Origin: Halococcaceae archaeon
GTDB taxonomy: Archaea; Halobacteriota; Halobacteria; Halobacteriales; Halalkalicoccaceae
Direction of reading: 5' to 3'
Assembly (NCBI GenBank): GCA_007129135.1
Contig: SKWB01000298.1
Span: 1-10,439, forward strand
Length of the DNA: 10,439 nucleotides
Shown: in pieces, positions 6,452-10,439 of the stretch
Layout: each line of letters opens with the position of its first letter
How positions within the stretch are numbered: the stretch's first letter is position 1
The notes under the pieces: model-generated
Seen by the model: the letters and a program-made list of their open reading frames with translations, nothing else
What the model was told of the DNA's origin: nothing
Databases searched by the model: none
Program-made: the position numbers and the translations under genes

Positions 6452-6711
6452 TCCACCGGCTCCGTGAGCACTGCACAGAGCGCTTCGATCGCCTCCTCCT
6501 CGTCCTCGCCGTCGGCCGTGACCGTCACGCGGTCCCCCTGACCGACACCGAGCGCGGTGACCGCGATCATGCTCGTCGCGTTCACCGCCTCGCCCTCGTC
6601 GGCCGCGACGGTCACGGCCGCCTCGTATCCGTTGGCCGTCTGGACGAACCGCGCCGCCGGTCGGGCGTGTAAGCCGTTCTCCGGGACGACCTCGACCGAG
6701 CGGGAGATCAC
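6448..6711 (-). CDS. ptsH: Phosphocarrier protein HPr
   Basis: An 87-residue small acidic protein that shuttles phosphate from enzyme I to enzyme IIA proteins or other PTS acceptors. The active-site motif GLHARPAARF places the phosphorylated histidine at H15 with R17 beside it, exactly as in bacterial HPr. S47 (VNATSMIAV) aligns with the regulatory Ser46 of Gram-positive HPr, but the flanking residues differ; no HPr kinase is encoded here, so Ser phosphorylation is doubtful. The start is GTG at 6709-6711, supported by the family N-terminus beginning just before the first strand and by a GGAG (plus-strand 6718-6721) a few bases upstream that can pair with 16S rRNA. It is first in a ptsH-ptsI unit, with about 120 non-coding bases before it. 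Confidence 0.97.
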   Translation of the reverse strand: MISRSVEVVPENGLHARPAARFVQTANGYEAAVTVAADEGEAVNATSMIAVTALGVGQGDRVTVTADGEDEEEAIEALCAVLTEPVE

Positions 6712-6805
6712 GGGGATCTCCGATCGGTCGGCTGCTGTCGCTCGTGGGCCGGTTCGTTCCCGGGGGATGAGAGACCGGTCATCGTTCTCCAGTGGTAGGC
6801 ACCCC

Positions 6806-6827
6806 GATCGTATGAATACTACCGATC
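6806..6827. promoter_or_regulatory. Imperfect inverted repeat upstream of ptsH, candidate operator or promoter
   Basis: Arms GATCGTA and TACCGATC pair around a short AT-rich loop, with one bulged base. The centre, TATGAATACTA, is the only AT-rich stretch in the 120 bases before ptsH and could hold the TATA element, giving a leader of roughly 75-80 bases before the GTG. A regulator site overlapping the promoter would be sensible for a sugar-uptake gene; in Haloferax volcanii a DeoR-type regulator, GlpR, controls the fructose PTS genes. The assignment is inference. Confidence 0.35.
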
Positions 6828-6831
6828 AGCG

Positions 6832-6960
6832 TTACTCCAGTTCGACCGTCGGGGGCTCCCCGTTCCAGCCGTAGGAGAATATCACGAACAGGACGGTCGC
6901 GAGGCCGACGATGGCGAGGCTGTACACGAACAGCGACAGGGTCGATCTGAGGACACCCAT
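6832..6960 (-). CDS. 42-residue single-span membrane peptide, unknown function
   Basis: A complete short frame runs from ATG at 6958-6960 to TAA at 6832. The peptide starts MGVLRSTLSLFVYSLAIVG, has one hydrophobic span at about residues 7-28 and ends in a short polar, acidic tail (NGEPPTVELE). Two features suggest a real gene. It has the layout of a tail-out membrane anchor with an acidic haloarchaeal end, and an AT-rich TATA-like sequence (6985-6993) sits about 29 bases upstream, as for a leaderless message. It lies 55 bases after leuB and 120 bases before ptsH, on the same strand as both. I recognise no family. It could be missed by gene callers because of length. Confidence 0.6.
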   Translation of the reverse strand: MGVLRSTLSLFVYSLAIVGLATVLFVIFSYGWNGEPPTVELE

Positions 6961-6984
6961 ACGCCCCTGTTCGCGCGACCCGAC

Positions 6985-6993
6985 TTAGAAATT
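6985..6993 (-). promoter_or_regulatory. TATA-like box for the 42-residue peptide gene
   Basis: AATTTCTAA on the minus strand, in an otherwise GC-rich spacer between leuB and the small gene. The distance of about 29 bases to the ATG at 6960 suits a near-leaderless transcript. If functional it would separate transcription of the small gene from the leu operon. Confidence 0.4.
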
Positions 6994-7015
6994 GCTCTCC
7001 CCAGCTAGCACGAAC

Positions 7016-7996
7016 TCAGAGCCGCGAGACGACCGCCTCGGTCACGTCCTCCGTACCCGCATCGCCGCCGAGGTCCGGCGTCCGCGGCCCGTCCGAGAGC
7101 ACGCCCGTCATCGCGGACTCGACGCGCTCGGCCTCCGCCTCGTAGCCGAGGTGCGAGAGCATCAGTGCTGCCGAGAGGATCGCCGCCGTCGGGTTCGCTC
7201 GGCCCTCGCCCGCGATGTCCGGCGCGGTGCCGTGGACCGGTTCGAACAGGCCGTTCTCCTCGCCGACGTTCGCGCTCGGTAGCAGGCCGAGCCCGCCGAC
7301 CAGCCCCGCCGCCAGATCGGAGAGCACGTCGCCCGCGAGGTTCGGACAGACGACGACCCCGAACCCCTCGGGATCGAGACAGACGTGCGTCGCGAACGCG
7401 TCCATCAGCACCTCCTCGGCCTCGACGCCCCGCTCGTCGGCGACCGAGAGCACCGCCTCCCTGAACCGGCCGTCGGTCTCGCGCATCACGTTCGCCTTGT
7501 GTGCGACGGTGAAGCCGTCGTGACCGCCACGTTCGACGTACTCGCAGGCGAACTCCGCGAGCCGTTCCGACGCCGAGGTCGTCACCACGCGGGTGAGCGT
7601 CGAGAGATCCTCCGAGAGCCTGTTCTCGTGGCCGGAGTAGACCCCCTCGGTGTTCTCCCGGAGGAAGACGAGGTCGGTCTCCGGCCGTAACGCATCTACT
7701 CCGGGATACGCCCGTGCGGGGCGGACGTTCACGAACGAGCCGACCGCCTCCCTCAGCGGCAGGATCACGTCCGCGGCCGTCTCGCCGGCCGCGCCGAACA
7801 GCGTCGCGTCCGCCGCTTCGGCCAGTTCGTACGTCTCCCGTGGGAGCGCCTCGCCGGTCTCTTCCCGTAGCTCGTCCCCGGCCTCACCCTCGACGTACTC
7901 GAACTCGAGGGCGAGCGCGTCGAGCACCGAGAGCGCTGCCGGGACGACTTCCCTCCCGATCCCGTCGCCGGGGATCACCGCGATCCGCTCAGTCAT
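7016..7996 (-). CDS. leuB: 3-isopropylmalate dehydrogenase
   Basis: Catalyses the NAD-dependent oxidative decarboxylation of 3-isopropylmalate to 2-ketoisocaproate, the last step specific to leucine before transamination. It has 326 residues, shorter than bacterial LeuB (about 360) but normal for archaeal forms. Family signatures: the N-terminal [20 protein letters not shown] at 113-122, K167 in AHKANVM, D199 in LMDAFATH, the metal-binding [14 protein letters not shown] at 219-232 and the cofactor loop [12 protein letters not shown] at 252-263. The same superfamily includes isocitrate and homoisocitrate dehydrogenases; LeuB is chosen because leuC and leuD lie directly upstream. The start ATG overlaps the end of leuD by 8 bases. 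It is the last gene of the leucine block. Confidence 0.95.
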   Translation of the reverse strand: MTERIAVIPGDGIGREVVPAALSVLDALALEFEYVEGEAGDELREETGEALPRETYELAEAADATLFGAAGETAADVILPLREAVGSFVNVRPARAYPGVDALRPETDLVFLRENTEGVYSGHENRLSEDLSTLTRVVTTSASERLAEFACEYVERGGHDGFTVAHKANVMRETDGRFREAVLSVADERGVEAEEVLMDAFATHVCLDPEGFGVVVCPNLAGDVLSDLAAGLVGGLGLLPSANVGEENGLFEPVHGTAPDIAGEGRANPTAAILSAALMLSHLGYEAEAERVESAMTGVLSDGPRTPDLGGDAGTEDVTEAVVSRL

Positions 7997-8648
7997 CGGC
8001 CCGCGCGGGGATGTGGTCGGCCGGCACGTAGGGCAGCGAACGGGCGGTCTCCCTAACCGCCTCCGTGTTCGCGCGCATCAGCGCTGTGGTGTCCCAGACG
8101 CCTTCGACGAGCGCCTTCCGCTGGGCGTCGTCGACGGCCACCTCGACCGTCCGGTCGCCGTAGCTGACCGTCTCGCCCTCGACGTCGATCTCGATCTCCC
8201 CGTCGGGGTGCTCGTCGATCCAGTCCTGTAGCTCGACGATAGTCCCGTGGTCGGCCGTGACGGTTGGGATGCCGAGCGCGAGGCAGTTGCCCGCGAAGAT
8301 CTCCGCGAACGACTCGCCGACCACCGCGTCGATCCCCCAGCGGGTGAGCGCCTGCGGGGCGTGCTCGCGCGAGGAGCCACAGCCGAAGTTCGCGTTCACG
8401 GCGAGCACGTTTGCCTCCTGAAAGCGCTCGTCGTTGAACGGGTGCTCTCTCTCCTCGTCGTCGTCGGTAAAGCGCTGGTCGAAGAACGCGAACTCGCCGA
8501 GGCCGTCGAACGTGACGACCTTCATGAACCGCGCGGGGATGATCTGGTCCGTGTCGATGTCGTTTCCGCGAACGGGGATCCCGGTCCCGGAGACGAACTC
8601 GACGGTCTCGGCGGGGCCACCGTTCGATCCGTCGCTCGCCCCGGTCAT
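7989..8648 (-). CDS. leuD: 3-isopropylmalate dehydratase, small subunit
   Basis: The swivel-domain subunit that pairs with LeuC to isomerise 2-isopropylmalate to 3-isopropylmalate. It has 219 residues, a little over the 200 of bacterial LeuD and longer than the roughly 165-residue archaeal small subunits, so it is of the bacterial type. Visible motifs are [13 protein letters not shown] near residues 29-41 and the signature [12 protein letters not shown] at 87-98, which lines the active site. An in-frame reading extends upstream to 9026, but that part lies inside leuC and is its shadow. ATG at 8646-8648 is chosen because it forms a 4-base ATGA overlap with the leuC stop and precedes the conserved region by a short acidic, disordered tail (about 14 residues). 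Confidence 0.96.
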   Translation of the reverse strand: MTGASDGSNGGPAETVEFVSGTGIPVRGNDIDTDQIIPARFMKVVTFDGLGEFAFFDQRFTDDDEEREHPFNDERFQEANVLAVNANFGCGSSREHAPQALTRWGIDAVVGESFAEIFAGNCLALGIPTVTADHGTIVELQDWIDEHPDGEIEIDVEGETVSYGDRTVEVAVDDAQRKALVEGVWDTTALMRANTEAVRETARSLPYVPADHIPARADD

Positions 8649-10066
8649 ACGCGTGCCACCTCCGGCAACGTCCGGACGTCGGTCACACGGCCCTCGATCG
8701 CCGCCGCGGCGACCATCTGCGGGTTCATCAGGATCGTCCGGCCGTCCTTCGATCCCTGCCGGCCCACGAAGTTCCGGTTCGACGAACTCGCACACGCCTC
8801 GTCTCCTTCTAACTGGTCCTCGTTCATCCCGAGGCACATCGAACAGCCCGCGTTGCGCCAGTCGAAGCCCGCCTCGCGGAAGACGTCGGCGAGCCCCTCC
8901 TCCTCGGCCGCACGCTGGACGCGCTGGCTCCCCGGGACGACCATCGCGCGGACCTCCGGGTGGACCTCCCGGCCCTCGACGATCCGAGCGGCCCTGCGGA
9001 GGTCCGGGAGCCGGGCGTTCGTACACGAGCCGAGGAAGACGACGTCGACCTCGTAGCCCTCCATCGTCTCGCCGGGCGTCACCCGCATGTGCTCCTGGGC
9101 GCGACGGGCGACCTCCGCCTTCTCCTCCGTCATCTCCTCGGGGGCCGGGATCGGCTGGGTGATACCCACACCCTGACCGGGCGTGGTCCCCCAGGTGACG
9201 ACGGGTTCCAACGAACCCCCGTCGATCCTCACCACGTCGTCGTACTCGGCGTCCGGATCGCTCTTCACCGACTCCCAGTACGGCAGGAGCTCCTCGAACC
9301 GCTCTTCCTTCTCGCGGAACGCGTCGGTCTCACGGAGCCACTCGTAGGTCGTCTCGTCGGGGTTGACGTAGCCCGCACGCGCCCCGCCCTCGATCGACAT
9401 GTTGCAGATCGACATCCTGCCCTCCATCCCGAGCGAGTCGATCGCGGAGCCGGCGTACTCGTAGACGTAGCCGACGCCGCCTTCGGTCCCCAATCTCCTT
9501 ATTATCTCCAAGATGACGTCCTTCGCCTCGACGCCCTCGCCGAGTTCGCCCGTCACCTCGATCTTCCGCACCTGCTTCTTCTCCATCGCGACGCAGCCGG
9601 TCGCGAGCACGTCCCGGATCTGCGAGGTGCCGATCCCGAACGCGAGCGAACCGAACGCGCCGTGCGTCGAGGTGTGGCTGTCGCCACAGACGATCGTCAT
9701 CCCCGGCTGGGTGAGCCCCTGCTCGGGCCCGATCACGTGGACGATCCCCTGATTACCTGTCTCCGGGTGGTCGAACGTGATCCCCGACTCGCGGACGTTC
9801 TCCTCGAGTTCGGCCATCATCACCTCCGCCGCGTCGTCGCGGTACGGCCGGCTCTGGTCCGCGGTGGGGACGATGTGGTCGACCGTCGCGTGCGTCCGTC
9901 GGGGATAGGCGACCTCCATGTCGCGCTCTTCGAGCATCCCGAACGCCTGCGGGCTCGTCACCTCGTGGATGAGGTGCAGCCCGACGAACAGCTGTGTCTG
10001 GCCCGTCGGGAGCGTCGTCACCGCGTGTCGGTCCCAGACCTTGTCGTAGAGCGTCCCCTCGCTCAT
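8645..10066 (-). CDS. leuC: 3-isopropylmalate dehydratase, large subunit
   Basis: The iron-sulfur subunit of isopropylmalate isomerase, of the aconitase superfamily, acting in the cytoplasm with LeuD. It has 473 residues, matching the bacterial-type LeuC (about 470) and not the shorter archaeal form (about 420). The three cluster ligands are present: C348 in FLGSCTNAR and C408 and C411 in NAGCSMCLGMN. Other signatures are DHIVPTAD near 63-70, VCGDSHTSTHGAFG at 126-139 and the C-terminal SSNRNFVGRQG. The start ATG at 10064-10066 overlaps the stop of the 92-residue upstream gene in an ATGA junction, and the stop overlaps leuD likewise, so expression is likely coupled along the operon. Confidence 0.97.
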   Translation of the reverse strand: MSEGTLYDKVWDRHAVTTLPTGQTQLFVGLHLIHEVTSPQAFGMLEERDMEVAYPRRTHATVDHIVPTADQSRPYRDDAAEVMMAELEENVRESGITFDHPETGNQGIVHVIGPEQGLTQPGMTIVCGDSHTSTHGAFGSLAFGIGTSQIRDVLATGCVAMEKKQVRKIEVTGELGEGVEAKDVILEIIRRLGTEGGVGYVYEYAGSAIDSLGMEGRMSICNMSIEGGARAGYVNPDETTYEWLRETDAFREKEERFEELLPYWESVKSDPDAEYDDVVRIDGGSLEPVVTWGTTPGQGVGITQPIPAPEEMTEEKAEVARRAQEHMRVTPGETMEGYEVDVVFLGSCTNARLPDLRRAARIVEGREVHPEVRAMVVPGSQRVQRAAEEEGLADVFREAGFDWRNAGCSMCLGMNEDQLEGDEACASSSNRNFVGRQGSKDGRTILMNPQMVAAAAIEGRVTDVRTLPEVARV

Positions 10067-10341
10067 CTCCCGACCGACTCCTCGTGTTCCTCGCCGCGTT
10101 CGAACACGCGGTTCGCGCCATCGCCCTCCGGTGGGGTGTGGCTCACCTCGGCCATCGTCTCCCCGTCGACGGCGGTGTCGTCCGACTCCGCCGTCTCGGT
10201 CTCCACGTCAGTGACCGCCTCGCGCTCCGGATCGCGCCCCCCGTCGGCGACGATCACCGGCCCGCGCAGGAACAGCTCGCCCGCGCTCGTGTCGTCGTAC
10301 GGGTGTCTGTGCGAGACGTCGCCCATACGCTTCCCGCTCAT
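10063..10341 (-). CDS. Uncharacterised acidic 92-residue protein between ilvC and leuC
   Basis: I do not recognise a domain. The protein begins MSGKRMGDVSHRHPYDDTS, then has a short hydrophobic stretch, GELFLRGPVIVADGG, that could be one or two strands. The rest (about 45-92) is rich in Glu, Asp, Thr and Ser, with few hydrophobic residues, and is probably disordered. ATG at 10339-10341 is chosen over an upstream in-frame ATG at 10386 because it forms a 4-base overlap with the ilvC stop; the extra 15 residues of the longer form are Arg/Gly-rich and belong to the ilvC shadow. The stop overlaps leuC by 4 bases too. Being coupled on both sides suggests a role in branched-chain amino acid synthesis, perhaps regulatory or as a stabilising partner. 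I recall a small hypothetical gene at the same place in Haloferax volcanii. Confidence 0.75.
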   Translation of the reverse strand: MSGKRMGDVSHRHPYDDTSAGELFLRGPVIVADGGRDPEREAVTDVETETAESDDTAVDGETMAEVSHTPPEGDGANRVFERGEEHEESVGR

Positions 10342-10439
10342 GCGGTGACCTCCGGCTCCTCTTCCTCGTCGGCCTCTTCGGCCCACGCGAACAACGACCG
10401 GAGCTCCGCGCCGACCTCCTCGATCTCGTGGTTCTTTTC
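10338..10439 (-). CDS. ilvC: Ketol-acid reductoisomerase (C-terminal end only)
   Basis: Only the last 33 residues are in the window; the gene starts beyond base 10439. The visible part opens EKNHEIEEVGAELRSLFAWA, which fits the C-terminal helix of class I ketol-acid reductoisomerases (an I-E-x-V-G-x-x-L-R pattern followed by an aromatic Trp end), then an acidic haloarchaeal tail. The enzyme makes the dihydroxy acid precursors of valine, leucine and isoleucine using NADPH and magnesium. Position directly before leuC, leuD and leuB supports the call. The stop TGA overlaps the ATG of the next gene by 4 bases. Confidence 0.85.
   Translation of the reverse strand, partial: EKNHEIEEVGAELRSLFAWAEEADEEEEPEVTA

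Noticed and set aside
8649..9026. Upstream extension of the leuD frame
   Set aside because: It lies wholly within leuC and has shadow composition; the ATG at 8648 makes an exact 4-base overlap with the leuC stop.
8960..10348. 462-codon plus-strand frame opposite leuC
   Set aside because: Antisense shadow of leuC: Arg/Asp/Val/Leu-rich, no motif and no promoter.

Overview
This window comes from a halophilic archaeon (class Halobacteria). The evidence is high GC, very acidic proteins rich in Asp and Glu, a Tat-type lipoprotein signal on a solute-binding protein, gene starts placed about 26-29 bases after TATA-like boxes (leaderless style), and a leuCDB block placed next to bacterial-type PTS genes, an arrangement I recall from Haloferax volcanii. 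The genus cannot be fixed from the window. Nearly all genes lie on the minus strand, so they are described here from high to low coordinates.

Right end (10439 to 7016): a branched-chain amino acid operon. It holds the C-terminal end of ketol-acid reductoisomerase (ilvC), an uncharacterised 92-residue acidic protein, leuC, leuD and leuB. Every junction overlaps (4, 4, 4 and 8 bases), so translation is probably coupled. LeuC, LeuD and LeuB provide isopropylmalate isomerase and dehydrogenase of leucine synthesis; IlvC serves valine, leucine and isoleucine.

Middle (6960 to 3960): a 42-residue single-span membrane peptide, then ptsH (HPr) and ptsI (enzyme I), which overlap by 4 bases, then a CPBP/CAAX-type intramembrane protease that lacks a good ATG. 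HPr and enzyme I are the general phosphorelay proteins of the PEP-dependent phosphotransferase system, which is uncommon in archaea. No enzyme II, fructose kinase or regulator gene is present here, so the partner must be encoded elsewhere.

3872 to 2835: a zinc-dependent medium-chain alcohol dehydrogenase. It faces a small two-span membrane protein gene on the plus strand (2610-2828).

2609 to 1665: a poorly coding stretch of visibly lower GC. It holds an intact Tat signal peptide followed by a stop codon, an unrelated-frame fragment with no start codon downstream of it, and a small cluster of inverted repeats. It is best read as a decayed exported-protein gene and a likely site of genome turnover.

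Left end (1664 to 1): a tripartite tricarboxylate transporter operon, tctC-tctB-tctA. It encodes a lipid-anchored binding protein, the small membrane subunit, and the start of the large membrane subunit, which runs off the window.

I see no RNA gene, CRISPR array, intact insertion sequence or obvious defence system. The points most worth a second look are the enzyme II-less PTS core beside the leu operon, the coupled 92-residue protein inside that operon, the decayed Tat gene, and the unrecognised small membrane proteins.
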